Positions 7,952 through 17,380 are shown, counted from the first letter of the stretch. The stretch: 31,503 bases of DNA from JBBPYC01 sp038200275 (GCA_038200275.1 JBBPYC010000049.1:1-31503), one strand, 5' to 3'. Numbers and translations: made by a program. The notes: generated by a model from the letters alone, not told the origin.

Positions 7952-10900
7952 ATGAACGTTTCCGCTTGGTCCATCCGCAATCCGATCGCGTCGGTGATGC
8001 TGTTCGTGTTGCTTGTGCTGGCCGGCCTGATGTCGTTCAACGCGATGAAGGTGCAGAACTTCCCGGATCTGGACCTGCCCACCGTCAACGTCAGCGCGAC
8101 GCTGCCCGGTGCCGCGCCTGCGCAGTTGGAGACCGAGGTCGCGCGCAAGATCGAAAACTCGATCGCGTCGCTGCAGGGCCTCAAGCACACGCACACCAAG
8201 GTGCAGGACGGAGGGGTTTCGATCACCGCTGAGTTCCGGCTGGAAAAGCCGGTGCAGGAAGCGGTCGACGACGTGCGTTCGGCGGTCGCACGAATCCGCG
8301 GCGAGTTGCCGGCAGACATGAACGATCCAGTGATCGCCAAGCTGGATCTGGCGGGTCAGCCGATCCTCGCGTTCGCCATCAGCTCGCCGCGCATGGATGC
8401 AGAAGCGACCAGTTGGTTCGTTGACGACACCATCGTGCGCCGGCTGCTCAGTGTTCGCGGCGTCGGCGCGGTCACGCGCGTCGGCGGTGTCGAACGCCAG
8501 GTGACAGTCGCATTGGATCCAGAGCGGCTACAGGCGCTGGGCGCGACGGCTGCCGAGATCTCGCGCCAGTTGCGCCAAGTGCAGACCGAAGTCGCCGGTG
8601 GCCGCACCGACGTGGGTGGCAGCGAGCAATCTGTGCGCACCATGGCCAACGTGCAGTCGGCTGACCAACTGGCCAAGGTGCAGCTGGTGCTGCTGGACGG
8701 CCGCAACATCCGGCTGGAAGACGTCGCCACCATCAACGACACCTACGCCGAGCCGCGCTCCGCGGCGTTGCTGAACGGTCGCTCGGTGGTCGGGTTCGAG
8801 GTTTCGCGCAGCCGCGGTGCCAGCGAAGTTGAAGTCGGTGCTGGCGTGCAGAAGGCGCTTGCGGAGCTCAAGCAAGCGTACCCGGACCTGCAATTGACCG
8901 AAGCGTTCAACTTCGTGCAACCGGTCAGCGAGGAATACAACGCGTCACTGCGGCTGCTCTATGAAGGCGCGGCACTGGCGGTGCTGGTGGTGTTCTTGTT
9001 CCTGCGCGACTGGCGCGCGACGTTCGTGGCGGCGGTGGCGTTGCCGCTGTCGGTGATCCCGGCGTTCATCGGCATGAATTACCTGGGCTTTTCGATCAAT
9101 ATCATCACGCTGCTTGCGTTGTCGCTCGTGATCGGTGTGCTGGTGGACGATGCGATCGTCGAGATCGAGAACATCGTTCGCCATTTGCGCATGGGCAAAA
9201 CGCCGTATCAAGCCGCGATGGAAGCTGCTGACGAGATCGGGCTGGCCGTGATCGCCACCACGTTCACGCTGGTCGCAGTTTTTCTACCCACCGCATTCAT
9301 GAGCGGCATTGCCGGCCGCTTCTTCAAGCAGTTCGGATGGACTGCAGCGCTGGCGGTTGTAGCGTCGCTGCTGGTGGCCCGCGCGCTTACGCCGATGATG
9401 GCGGCCTACATCTTGAAGCCGCTCGTGGGTGAGCACAAGGACCCGGGGTGGATGGGCTTCTACATGACGCTTGCGCGCTGGTGCATCCGGCACCGGATCA
9501 CCACGGCGATCGCAGCCGGTGCGTTCTTCGTCGGCTCGGTAATGCTGATTCCGTTGTTGCCGACGGGTTTTCTGCCGCCCGACGACGCTTCGCAGACGCA
9601 GGTTTATTTGCAACTGCCACCCGGCTCCACCTTGGCGCAGACGCGCGACTTGGCCGAACAGGCGCGCCGGTTGATCGCCGATGTCCCTGGCATCGAGACC
9701 ATCTACACCACGATTGGCGGCGGCAGTGCGGGCGCCGATCCGTTTGCGCCACAGGGCTTGTCCGAAGTGCGAAAGGCGACGCTCACGATCGTGTTGAAGC
9801 CCCGCGCCGAGCGCACGCGCAAGCAGCCGATCGAGGCTGACATTCGCCAGGCATTGCAGCCCCTGCCCGGCGCGCGCAGCAAGGTGGGCCTGGGCGGCGG
9901 CAACGGAGGCAAGTACGTGCTGGTGCTGGCCGGTGACGACCCGGTCAAGCTGCGCGACGCAGCCATCGATGTGGAGAAGGGTCTGCGCACCATCCCCGGC
10001 CTGGGCAACATTTCGTCCGACGCGAGCCTGATTCGGCCCGAGATCGCGGTGCGCCCGGATTTCGCGCGTGCGGCCGACCTCGGAGTGACGAGCAGCGCGA
10101 TCGGCGATACCTTGCGGATCGCCACGGTGGGTGACTACGATGCCGCATTGCCGAAGTTGAATCTGTCACAGCGTCAAGTGCCGATCCTGGTACGGCTGAA
10201 GAGCGAAGCGCGCAACGACCTGGATCTGCTGGGCCGCCTCACCGTGCCCGGGGTGCGCGGCCCGGTGCTGTTGTCCGAAGTCGCCAAGCTTGAGATGGCC
10301 GGTGGCCCTGCGCAGATCAATCGCTACGACCGCGTGCGCAACATCACGTTCGAGATCGAGCTGTCGGGGCGTGAACTGGGCGAAGTGGTCAAACAGGTCA
10401 ATGGCCTGCCGGCCATAGAGAACCTGCCGCCCGGCGTGCGCACAGTCGCTATCGGCGATGCTGAGGTGATGGGCGAACTGTTCGATAGCTTCGGCATTGC
10501 GATGGCGACAGGCGTGCTCTGCATCTACATCGTGCTGGTGCTGCTGTTCAAGAGCTTTCTGCATCCGATCACGATCCTGGCCGCGCTGCCGTTGTCGCTC
10601 GGCGGTGCATTCGTCGCTTTGCTTGCGTTCAAGATGAGCTTTTCGATGCCGTCGTTGATCGGCCTGGTCATGCTGATGGGCATCGCAACAAAGAACTCGA
10701 TCCTGCTGGTTGAATACGCGATCGTTGCGCGCAATGAGCATGGCATGACGCGCATGGAAGCGCTGCTGGACGCCTGCCACAAGCGTGCGCGCCCAATCAT
10801 CATGACCACACTCGCGATGGGCGCCGGCATGCTGCCGATCGCGATCGGCGTGGGCCCAGGCGACCACAGCTTTCGGCCCCCGATGGCGATCGCTGTCATC

Positions 10901-11074
10901 GGCGGGCTTATCACATCGACTTTCTTGAGCCTGCTGGTGATCCCGGTCGTCTACACCTTCATGGATGACATTGGCTACTGGGCCGGCCGGTTGTTTGGCC
11001 GTGGCAAAACCAAAGTGCCGAAGTCCGGGCGTTCAACGAGCGCGCATCCGGTAGCCGATTCCGCAAAGCCATAA
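7952..11074 (+). CDS. RND multidrug efflux pump, inner-membrane subunit (HAE1 family)
   Basis: 1040 residues, the usual size for hydrophobe/amphiphile efflux-1 transporters. TM1 is at the N-terminus (SVMLFVLLVLAGLMSFNAM), followed by a large periplasmic loop, TM2-6, a second large loop, and TM7-12. The proton-relay acidic pair is visible in TM4 as LVIGVLVDDAIVEIEN (Asp399-Asp400), and the C-terminal repeat shows MLMGIATKNSILLVEYAIVA. It exports drugs, solvents or other amphiphiles using the proton gradient; the substrate cannot be deduced. It is the last gene of the channel-adaptor-pump operon. No regulator gene is adjacent. Confidence 0.95.
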   Translation: MNVSAWSIRNPIASVMLFVLLVLAGLMSFNAMKVQNFPDLDLPTVNVSATLPGAAPAQLETEVARKIENSIASLQGLKHTHTKVQDGGVSITAEFRLEKPVQEAVDDVRSAVARIRGELPADMNDPVIAKLDLAGQPILAFAISSPRMDAEATSWFVDDTIVRRLLSVRGVGAVTRVGGVERQVTVALDPERLQALGATAAEISRQLRQVQTEVAGGRTDVGGSEQSVRTMANVQSADQLAKVQLVLLDGRNIRLEDVATINDTYAEPRSAALLNGRSVVGFEVSRSRGASEVEVGAGVQKALAELKQAYPDLQLTEAFNFVQPVSEEYNASLRLLYEGAALAVLVVFLFLRDWRATFVAAVALPLSVIPAFIGMNYLGFSINIITLLALSLVIGVLVDDAIVEIENIVRHLRMGKTPYQAAMEAADEIGLAVIATTFTLVAVFLPTAFMSGIAGRFFKQFGWTAALAVVASLLVARALTPMMAAYILKPLVGEHKDPGWMGFYMTLARWCIRHRITTAIAAGAFFVGSVMLIPLLPTGFLPPDDASQTQVYLQLPPGSTLAQTRDLAEQARRLIADVPGIETIYTTIGGGSAGADPFAPQGLSEVRKATLTIVLKPRAERTRKQPIEADIRQALQPLPGARSKVGLGGGNGGKYVLVLAGDDPVKLRDAAIDVEKGLRTIPGLGNISSDASLIRPEIAVRPDFARAADLGVTSSAIGDTLRIATVGDYDAALPKLNLSQRQVPILVRLKSEARNDLDLLGRLTVPGVRGPVLLSEVAKLEMAGGPAQINRYDRVRNITFEIELSGRELGEVVKQVNGLPAIENLPPGVRTVAIGDAEVMGELFDSFGIAMATGVLCIYIVLVLLFKSFLHPITILAALPLSLGGAFVALLAFKMSFSMPSLIGLVMLMGIATKNSILLVEYAIVARNEHGMTRMEALLDACHKRARPIIMTTLAMGAGMLPIAIGVGPGDHSFRPPMAIAVIGGLITSTFLSLLVIPVVYTFMDDIGYWAGRLFGRGKTKVPKSGRSTSAHPVADSAKP

Positions 11075-11090
11075 CGCAGCTTCTCGCCTG

Positions 11091-11104
11091 CCGCCTTAAG
11101 GCGG
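11091..11104. terminator. short palindrome after the efflux operon, possible terminator
   Basis: CCGCCTTAAGGCGG is a perfect 14-bp palindrome 17 bp after the pump stop codon. It is GC-rich but has no following T-tract and almost no loop, so it is a weak intrinsic terminator at best and may instead be a protein-binding site. Confidence 0.25.
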
Positions 11105-11173
11105 TGACCCCATGCAGCAATGCTGAAGTCCATAGAAGCTGCTGCTACCGAATCCGGCCGAAGTCGCGCCATA

Positions 11174-11580
11174 TCAGCCACAAAACCAGTAACCCAGGGT
11201 CAGCGACGGCCACCTCCAGAACGCGGAAGGATTGCGTTCAAGCAGCGGCAGGGTGGTTCGGCGCTGCATGGCCAGCGCGTTTGGCTGCCGCAGGTCGAAC
11301 ACGAACTCGTACAGTCCCTGATGGCGCTTGTGCGGGTCCGGCTGCAGCGCGCGTTCCAGACCAGCATCGATCCAGACTGGAATGTCGCGATCCTCGGCCA
11401 ATGCATTGACGTAGCGCAGCTTGCGTTGATCGGTGCGGGTCCTGGCGTTTAAGACTGCGATACCGTACGGCAGGCGGCCGGTCAGAATCTGGTGGGCAAG
11501 CACCCCGAGCGAGAACAGATCGGGCTGCGGCGTGACGGCTTCTCTCAAGAAATACTCGAGCGCGGTGTACTGCATCGTTG
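11174..11580 (-). pseudogene. C-terminal fragment of a Ser/Thr protein kinase (kinase/phosphatase fusion type)
   Basis: The minus strand encodes MQYTALEYFLREAVTPQPD, then LFSLGVLAHQILTGRLPYG, ERALQPDPHKRHQGLYEF and LLERNPSAFWRWPSLTLGY. This is the kinase C-lobe (activation-segment end, APE-like motif as ALE, the DxxSLG helix, the P-D-P-x-x-R region) followed by the start of a C-terminal membrane anchor. It matches the bifunctional PP2C phosphatase/kinase proteins common in Burkholderiales. The phosphatase domain, the ATP-binding loop and the catalytic HRD and DFG motifs are absent: sequence upstream of about 11580 is unrelated. It is therefore a 5'-deleted remnant with no kinase activity expected. 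Confidence 0.75.
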
Positions 11581-11659
11581 TGGCCGAACGTCGTTCGTTT
11601 ACGCAGGCGACGGCGGCTCCCCACCGCACGCTGTCGGCCGTGTGCATGTAGATCGGGCG

Positions 11660-11920
11660 GCTGGAAAATCATCGGGCGTTCCGTTGTTCGAGCGTGCAGC
11701 TCAGTCGGTCGAACTGACGGCTGCGGAGACCCGGCTGATTGACCATGTGCGTCGAATGCTTGAGCTGAGCAAGCGGGCCGTTGCTCATCTAGGTGCGCCA
11801 ATGTCGGCCAGAAGCGCGCGTTCGAGTCGGCGTGATGGAGGATTTCGGCCGCTGCGGCATGCCGCGCTTGCCACCCGCCGGCATACGATCGCACCGCTTG
11901 CCCGTACTTGTTCAATGCAG
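11660..11920 (+). pseudogene. fragment of a LysR-family regulator
   Basis: One frame gives GVPLFERAAQSVELTAAET followed by RLIDHVRRMLELSKRAVAHL. This is the end of a LysR winged helix-turn-helix and the linker helix. After about 11815 the match jumps to another frame (RVRVGVMEDFG...MPRLP), the first strand of the effector-binding domain. The N-terminal recognition helices and the rest of the effector domain are missing. It lies next to the kinase fragment, so this whole kilobase looks like decayed DNA between the efflux operon and the asparaginase gene. Confidence 0.55.
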
Positions 11921-12162
11921 CAAATCGACTGGCCGCAACGCTCTCAAACACAGTTCCGTGAACGGTAAGCGCGCTGGATCATTTACTTTGAACAACCAGG
12001 CTTGAGTGGTTCTGATCGATCTGCAGCCTTGCATGCGGGAATCGATAATGATCAGCATGCCGGACGAATCCCAGTAGGGTTTGATTGCATTAATCCGATG
12101 GACCAAGTCACGTCAGCAGACGAGACTCGTCCGTTCCCTTCAATTGCTACAACGAGACAAAG

Positions 12163-13209
12163 ATGAAGCTCAAAAGACTCGTACTCAGCCTTGCATTGAT
12201 AAGCACCATGACCGCATTCGCCCAAGACAAGCCGACGGTCGCATTTATCGCCACGGGCGGCACCATTGCGATGAAGATCGATCCGGTGAAGAACGCGCCG
12301 GTGCCAGCGATTTCCGGCGATGACCTGCTGGCCACGGTGCCGGACATCGGCAAGTACGCGACCATCCAGGTCAACAACCTGTCCAATGTGCCGTCCGACT
12401 ACATGGACCCGCCGCGTTGGATCCAGCTGACGAAAGCCGTACAAACGGCGCTCGACCGATCTGAGGTTGCCGGTGTGATCGTCTCGCACGGCACCGACAC
12501 GCTTGAAGAGACTGCGTTCTGGCTCGACCTGACGGTGCAGTCACCCAAACCTGTGATCCTGATCGGCGCGCAGCGCAATGCGTCGTCGCCGGATTTCGAC
12601 GGCCCGCGCAACTTGCTCAATGCCGCGCGCATCGCCGTCGATGCGCAGGCCCGCGACAAAGGTGTGCTGCTCGCAATGAACAACCAGATCAACGCGGCCC
12701 GGTACGTCACCAAGACACATACCGGCAATGTCGAGACCTTCAATTCAGGTCAGTTCGGAATGATCGGCGAGGTCTACCCCGACCGCGTGATCTTTGTGTA
12801 CGCGCCGTTGCGGCGCCAGCACATCGCGATCCAGCAAGCGTCGATGCCGCAAGTCGATATCGTGCCGATGTACGGCGGAGCCGACGGAGCTGCGCTGCGC
12901 GCCGCCGTGGACCGCGGTGCCAAAGGGATCGTCGTGCAGGCACTTGGCATGGGCAATATGAACGAATCGATGTTCGAAGCAGTGAAGTACGCACTCGGCA
13001 AGAAGGTGCCTGTCGTGGTGTCAACCCGTGTCCACAACGGACGGGTGCTGCCCAACTACGGCTTCATCGGCGGCGGCAAGACCAGCGCGGATGCCGGTGC
13101 GGTGATGGCCGGCGACTTGAAACCCGCGAAGGCGCGCATACTGCTGATGCTCTTGCTGCAAAGCGGGTTGAGCAGCAAGGACGAGCTGCAGACGGCGTTC
13201 GATCGATGA
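12163..13209 (+). CDS. periplasmic L-asparaginase, type II
   Basis: 348 residues. A signal peptide of about 20 residues (LVLSLALISTMTAFA-Q) directs it to the periplasm. Both catalytic signatures of the bacterial asparaginase family are present: FIATGGTIAMK near residue 30 (first nucleophile Thr) and VIVSHGTDTLEETAFW near 108 (second Thr with Asp; Lys lies further on). The length fits type II enzymes, which hydrolyse asparagine, and often glutamine, to the acid and ammonia for nitrogen scavenging. A purine-rich ribosome-binding region (GAGACAAAG) precedes the ATG. It appears monocistronic: upstream is decayed DNA and downstream a 300-bp gap. Confidence 0.95.
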   Translation: MKLKRLVLSLALISTMTAFAQDKPTVAFIATGGTIAMKIDPVKNAPVPAISGDDLLATVPDIGKYATIQVNNLSNVPSDYMDPPRWIQLTKAVQTALDRSEVAGVIVSHGTDTLEETAFWLDLTVQSPKPVILIGAQRNASSPDFDGPRNLLNAARIAVDAQARDKGVLLAMNNQINAARYVTKTHTGNVETFNSGQFGMIGEVYPDRVIFVYAPLRRQHIAIQQASMPQVDIVPMYGGADGAALRAAVDRGAKGIVVQALGMGNMNESMFEAVKYALGKKVPVVVSTRVHNGRVLPNYGFIGGGKTSADAGAVMAGDLKPAKARILLMLLLQSGLSSKDELQTAFDR

Positions 13210-13509
13210 CCCCGTTGCCTTTCCAAGCAGGCCCTGCAGAGGGGTCTGAGCGTTCCCCCCCCCCGGCTACTGTTTGCGCCGGGGCTGGAGAGGTCGCGGA
13301 ACTGTGCTGGCGGCGGCGTGTGTCCAACCCTGCGGCGTCGATCGGGAATGGCCGTCGCAGGGACGGAATCGTGCATAGGACTCAAAGCAATTTTCATCGA
13401 CATCGCACATTTGCCCCCGCCTGCCGAGCTGAGGCAGCGACCAACCGGTTCGGCCTGCTGAACGGTTGCACCATCATTTGACGCAAGCGGCCGGTTCGGT
13501 CAGAAGCGT
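13210..13509. other. gene-free gap with a ten-C tract
   Basis: This 300-bp stretch lies between the asparaginase and the convergent DUF1850 gene. Short open frames occur but none has a plausible protein or ribosome-binding site. The one notable element is an uninterrupted run of ten C at 13255-13264. No clear intrinsic terminator with a T-tract is seen. Confidence 0.6.
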
Positions 13510-13914
13510 TCAGTCCTTCACTGCTGTCGCGTCCTTTACATGACAGGCTTGCAGCGTGGTCGCTCCTGCTGCAATTGGCACCCAGTGCCATAGTCGCCGA
13601 CAGGTTCCATCAATGCACAACTCATAGTCCGGCACGAACTCCGATCGGGCCAGCACCACTTGTTGCCGCCAGGGGTCGTCGAGCGTGTAGTGCCAGACCC
13701 CATCGATCAACACCGCACGGTCCGGCGGCTCCATGCCGGCGCCCGAGCCGCGAATGCGCGCCTGAGACAGGTGCAGCCAGCTGCCGGCGACTTCCCAATC
13801 TTCGTCCCATTCGATCTTTTCGATCGAATGCTGCCAGCGCAGTGTGAACCGCTGAATCGGCAGTGTGACGTGCAGCGCGCCTGCTGCAAGGCACAGCGCA
13901 GCCAACGCAGGCAT
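13510..13914 (-). CDS. DUF1850 protein, partner of the TAXI-TRAP transporter
   Basis: 134 residues with a hydrophobic N-terminus (ALAALCLAAGALHVTLPI), probably a signal or anchor sequence. The body shows the DUF1850 pattern: FTLRWQHSIEKIEWDEDWEV, then GSGAGMEPPD and a Cys-containing end (YELCIDGTCRRLW). This family is almost always encoded beside TRAP transporters of the TAXI type; its role there is unknown. Here it follows the permease gene by 47 bp and is the last gene of the operon. The Cys pair near residue 100 could form a disulphide in the periplasm. Confidence 0.85.
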   Translation of the reverse strand: MPALAALCLAAGALHVTLPIQRFTLRWQHSIEKIEWDEDWEVAGSWLHLSQARIRGSGAGMEPPDRAVLIDGVWHYTLDDPWRQQVVLARSEFVPDYELCIDGTCRRLWHWVPIAAGATTLQACHVKDATAVKD

Positions 13915-13961
13915 CGTTCAGGCCAATCGGACAGATGGCAAACCGTCTCGGTCGCGCAACC

Positions 13962-16073
13962 TCAAGCCGTCAGCGGATGGCGCTTGCGCATTTGCCAGAC
14001 ATGCCAGGCCACCAGCGCCGCCGCTGCCGTGAGACCGATCTCGTCGGTCGCGGGGGCCGCCACGACCAGAAATGCGGCAGCAACAAACGCCCACATGCGT
14101 TCCCACCAAGCCAGCGGACCGATCCAGAAGCCGATCGCTGCACCGCCCCAAAGCGCAATCGCGACCAGCGCCTTGAACACGACGTAAGACGTGTCGACCC
14201 AAGTGCCGCCCTGCAGCATCAATGCCGGTGCATACACCGCCATGTACGGCACGATGAAGCCCGCGATTGCAATCCGCACTGCCTGCACGCCGATCTTCAT
14301 GCCGCTTTCCTTCGCGATTGGCGCGGCCGCGAACGCAGCCAGTGCGACCGGCGGCGTCAGGTCGGCCATGATGCCGAAGTAGAAAACGAACATGTGCGAG
14401 ACGATCAGCGGCACGCCGAGTTCCAGCAACGCAGGCGCCGCCAACGAACTCGTGATGATGTAGTTCGGGATCGTCGGGATGCCCATGCCCAGCACCAGGC
14501 ACACCAGCATCGTGAGCACCAAGCTCAAGAAAAGACTGCTCTTGCCGAGTTCGATGATGTAGCCCGCGAACAGCGTGGCTGCGCCCGTCAGCGTCAGGAT
14601 GCCGATGATCACGCCGACCAGTGCGCACGCCACGCCCACCGGCAGCGCATGGCGCGCACCATCGGCCATCGCGTGCAGCGCAACTTTCAATGTCTCACGG
14701 CCGCCCTTGGCAAACCACAACGCCGCGCCCATCGCCAGCGCCAGCCCGATCACCGCGCCGATGCCGTACTCGAAAAAGCTCGACGCTGCCAGACCGATCA
14801 TGATCCAGAACACGATCTGCAGCGGTCGGCTGCCGAACTGCTGAGTCAGCGCCGCGCCGAAGATCAGGATCACCGTCAGCGCCAGCCCCACCATGCCGGA
14901 GAACAGCGGCGTGTAGCCGGAGAACAGCAAATACACGAGGATTGCAAGCGGCAGGATCAGATACCAGCGCAGCTTGACCGCCGCCCACGGGTCCGGGCAT
15001 TCTTCCTTTGGCATGCCGAGCAACCCGGCGCGACCGGCTTCCAGGTGCACCATGACGAATGCGGTGATGAAGTAGAGCAGGGCGGGAATCGCTGCGGCCT
15101 TGCAGACCTCAACGTACGGCACGTCGATCGTCTCGGCCATGATGAACGCCACCGCGCCCATCACCGGCGGCATGATCTGCCCGCCCATGCTGGCCGTGGC
15201 CTCCACGCCGCCGGCGAATGCGGCGTTGTAGCCAAAGCGCTTCATCAACGGAATCGTGAACTGGCCGGTGGTCACCACGTTGGCCACGCCCGAACCATTG
15301 ATCGTGCCCATCAGCCCGCTCGACGCGACCGCCACTTTGGCCGGCCCGCCCTTGGTGTGGCCGAACATGCCGAGCGCGAAGTCGGTGAACAGCGCAATCA
15401 TCCCAGCCTGTTCGAGGAACGCGCCGAACAGGATGAACAGGAAGATGTAGGACGACGACACATAGGTCGGCGTGCCGTAGATGCCCTCCGTGCCGAACGA
15501 CAATTGCCCGACGATCTGGTCGAGCCCATAGCCGCGGTGCGCCAACACCCCAGGCAGGTACTGGCCGAACAGGCCGTAAGCCAGGAACATCAGGCAGATT
15601 AGTGGCAGCGCAAAACCCATGATGCGGCGCGCTGCCTCGAACACCAGCACGATGAGCGTGATGCCCACCACCATGTCGGCCGTGGTGAGCTCGCCCGCAC
15701 GAAACACCAGATCCGCTTCGAACACCCAGTGGTAGAGACCGGCTGCAAACGCGGCCACACCGACTGCCCAGCCCAGCCCCTTGCTGCGCAACGGTGGATG
15801 CAGCACGAACGTGATCAGCAGCAAAAACCCGACGTGCACCGCGCGCACGACCGAACTCGACAGGGGGCTGAACGCGGCCGTGACGATCTGGAACGTCGAG
15901 AATGCAATGGCCACCCAGAACAGCACGCCGACGAAAGGCGGTGCGTGTTCTTCAAGTGGCGCTCTGTCCACGACGCCAGGCGCCGGATCGAGCTCTTTGC
16001 GGGGAACGTGCACGGCGCCATGAGTGGCGATGTCCGCGCTTTGCGATGACGGGTTGTTCAACGGCTCGGCCAT
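13962..16073 (-). CDS. TRAP transporter fused permease (4TM/12TM), TAXI type
   Basis: 703 residues, nearly all membrane-spanning after a polar N-terminal 45 residues. The N-terminal half carries the small DctQ-like four-helix part. The rest is the large DctM-like subunit, with motifs such as GLMGTINGSGVANVVTTGQF, ATASMGGQIMPPVMGAVAF and GMGIPTIPNYIITSSLAAP. The fused form is typical of TAXI systems, which use a sodium or proton gradient to import a substrate (often a dicarboxylate or glutamate-like compound) delivered by the binding protein. It lies 24 bp downstream of the binding-protein gene. The ion and substrate cannot be read from the sequence. Confidence 0.95.
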   Translation of the reverse strand: MAEPLNNPSSQSADIATHGAVHVPRKELDPAPGVVDRAPLEEHAPPFVGVLFWVAIAFSTFQIVTAAFSPLSSSVVRAVHVGFLLLITFVLHPPLRSKGLGWAVGVAAFAAGLYHWVFEADLVFRAGELTTADMVVGITLIVLVFEAARRIMGFALPLICLMFLAYGLFGQYLPGVLAHRGYGLDQIVGQLSFGTEGIYGTPTYVSSSYIFLFILFGAFLEQAGMIALFTDFALGMFGHTKGGPAKVAVASSGLMGTINGSGVANVVTTGQFTIPLMKRFGYNAAFAGGVEATASMGGQIMPPVMGAVAFIMAETIDVPYVEVCKAAAIPALLYFITAFVMVHLEAGRAGLLGMPKEECPDPWAAVKLRWYLILPLAILVYLLFSGYTPLFSGMVGLALTVILIFGAALTQQFGSRPLQIVFWIMIGLAASSFFEYGIGAVIGLALAMGAALWFAKGGRETLKVALHAMADGARHALPVGVACALVGVIIGILTLTGAATLFAGYIIELGKSSLFLSLVLTMLVCLVLGMGIPTIPNYIITSSLAAPALLELGVPLIVSHMFVFYFGIMADLTPPVALAAFAAAPIAKESGMKIGVQAVRIAIAGFIVPYMAVYAPALMLQGGTWVDTSYVVFKALVAIALWGGAAIGFWIGPLAWWERMWAFVAAAFLVVAAPATDEIGLTAAAALVAWHVWQMRKRHPLTA

Positions 16074-16097
16074 GGGTTTCTCAGTGTCTGCGCGGGT

Positions 16098-17093
16098 TTA
16101 TTTCATCAACCCCACTTCCTTGTAGTACTTCTCCGCACCCGGGTGAAACGGCACGCTGGTGCCTGTCATGGCACCGTCCTTCTTGATGCCCTTGGCCGCG
16201 TTGTGCGCAGCCACCAGCGTGTCCAGGTTCTCGAACATCGCCTTCGTCATCAGGTACACGGCTTCAGCCGGCACGCCTGAGTGCGAAACCAGGAAATTCT
16301 TGATTGCGATCGTCTGTGTGTCCGCCGTCTGGCCCGGATAGGTATTCGCCGGAATGATCGTGGGCTGATAGGCCGCATCGTTGATCTTGGTGGCGACTTC
16401 GGGCGGGATCGGCACCACCTGGATCGGCACCGATGTCGCCAAGTCGCGAATCGACGCGACACCGAGGCCAGCCGACTGCAAGGTCGCATCGAGCTGGCGG
16501 TTCTTCATCAACTCGACCGATTCGCCGAACGACAAGTATTCGACCTTGCTGAAGTCGTCATAGCTCATGCCAGCGCCCTTGAACACCGCGCGCGCGTTCA
16601 GTTCGGTGCCGGACTTCGGCGCACCAACCGATATGCGCTTGCCCTTCAAGTCAGCGAGCGTCTTGATGCCCGATTCCCCGCTGGCCACGATCTGGATGTA
16701 GTTCGCATACATGCCGGAAACTGCCCGCAGCTTGTCGAGCGGCTTGGCAAAGCCGGACTCCTTGTCGCCCTTCCACGCGTCCGACAGTGCATCGCCGAGC
16801 ACCAGCGCCATCTCGCCGCGGCCGGCCTGCAGCAGGTTCAGGTTCTCGGCCGACGCTTTGGTTGATTGCACCGTGACCTTGGCGTCGGGCAGCACCCGGC
16901 CCCAGATCTGCGACAGTGCCACCCCCATCGGGTAGTACACGCCGCTTTGGCCACCGGTCAGCACGTTGACAAACTTGAGGTCGGCGGCGAATGCCGACAG
17001 CGAAAACGACAACGCGGTGCTGCCCAGAGCGCCGGAGGTCAACGCGCCAAGCACGAGCGAACGTCGCCGCAGCGAGGGTAGCTGGAAAGTCAT
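16098..17093 (-). CDS. TAXI-family TRAP solute-binding protein
   Basis: 331 residues. An Arg-rich start (SLRRRSLVLGALTSGALG) and hydrophobic core form a signal peptide ending near AFA-ADL. The mature protein begins FVNVLTGGQSGVYYPMGVAL, the TAXI signature, with KVTVQSTKASAENLNLLQAG and ISVGAPKSGTELNARAVFKG later. These are substrate-contact loops of the two-lobed binding fold. It captures the substrate in the periplasm and hands it to the permease encoded next. It is the first gene of the three-gene operon. Confidence 0.95.
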   Translation of the reverse strand: MTFQLPSLRRRSLVLGALTSGALGSTALSFSLSAFAADLKFVNVLTGGQSGVYYPMGVALSQIWGRVLPDAKVTVQSTKASAENLNLLQAGRGEMALVLGDALSDAWKGDKESGFAKPLDKLRAVSGMYANYIQIVASGESGIKTLADLKGKRISVGAPKSGTELNARAVFKGAGMSYDDFSKVEYLSFGESVELMKNRQLDATLQSAGLGVASIRDLATSVPIQVVPIPPEVATKINDAAYQPTIIPANTYPGQTADTQTIAIKNFLVSHSGVPAEAVYLMTKAMFENLDTLVAAHNAAKGIKKDGAMTGTSVPFHPGAEKYYKEVGLMK

Positions 17094-17281
17094 TTTTTGT
17101 CTCCTTCAAGACGGGATGGAAAGCAGTGCGCGCTGACGTGTCGAAGCGCGGTTGGCCAATAACTCTAACGCAGACACTCAGGCTTTCGCCAGCGCGTTTT
17201 CCCGCTGTGGATGGACGCAGCACATTGGGTGAATTTGTGCATTAAAACAGGCTTAAGGGATAGTCCAGTAATGAAAGTTAG

Positions 17282-17296
17282 CTATATAAAATATAG
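17282..17296. promoter_or_regulatory. AT-rich palindrome between TAXI gene and DUF2214 gene
   Basis: CTATAT-AAA-ATATAG is a perfect inverted repeat (6-bp arms, 3-bp centre) in the 287-bp gap between two divergent genes. It contains TATAAA- and TATATT-like sequences that could serve as -10 elements in either direction, and is conspicuously AT-rich for this genome. No matching -35 was found at a good spacing, so its assignment as promoter or operator is tentative. The rest of the gap (17094-17380) shows nothing else recognisable. Confidence 0.35.
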
Positions 17297-17380
17297 TGAA
17301 GCCGATAGTCGTGTGCTTGTGCTCCGAGCGCGCAGTTGGCCTGGTCCCACGCAAGACGCACGCGTTAAGCTGCATCGGCC

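Noticed and set aside
10166..10867. A 233-residue minus-strand frame inside the RND pump gene
   Set aside because: His/Gln/Asp-rich antisense shadow with no motif.
13056..13403. A minus-strand frame across the C10 tract
   Set aside because: Mostly antisense to the asparaginase end, with low-complexity Arg/Pro/Ser content and no ribosome-binding site.
13935..15602. A 555-residue open frame on the plus strand opposite the TRAP permease
   Set aside because: It is the antisense shadow of a well-recognised permease in GC-rich DNA. The protein is His/Arg/Gln/Asp-rich without any domain and lacks a ribosome-binding site.
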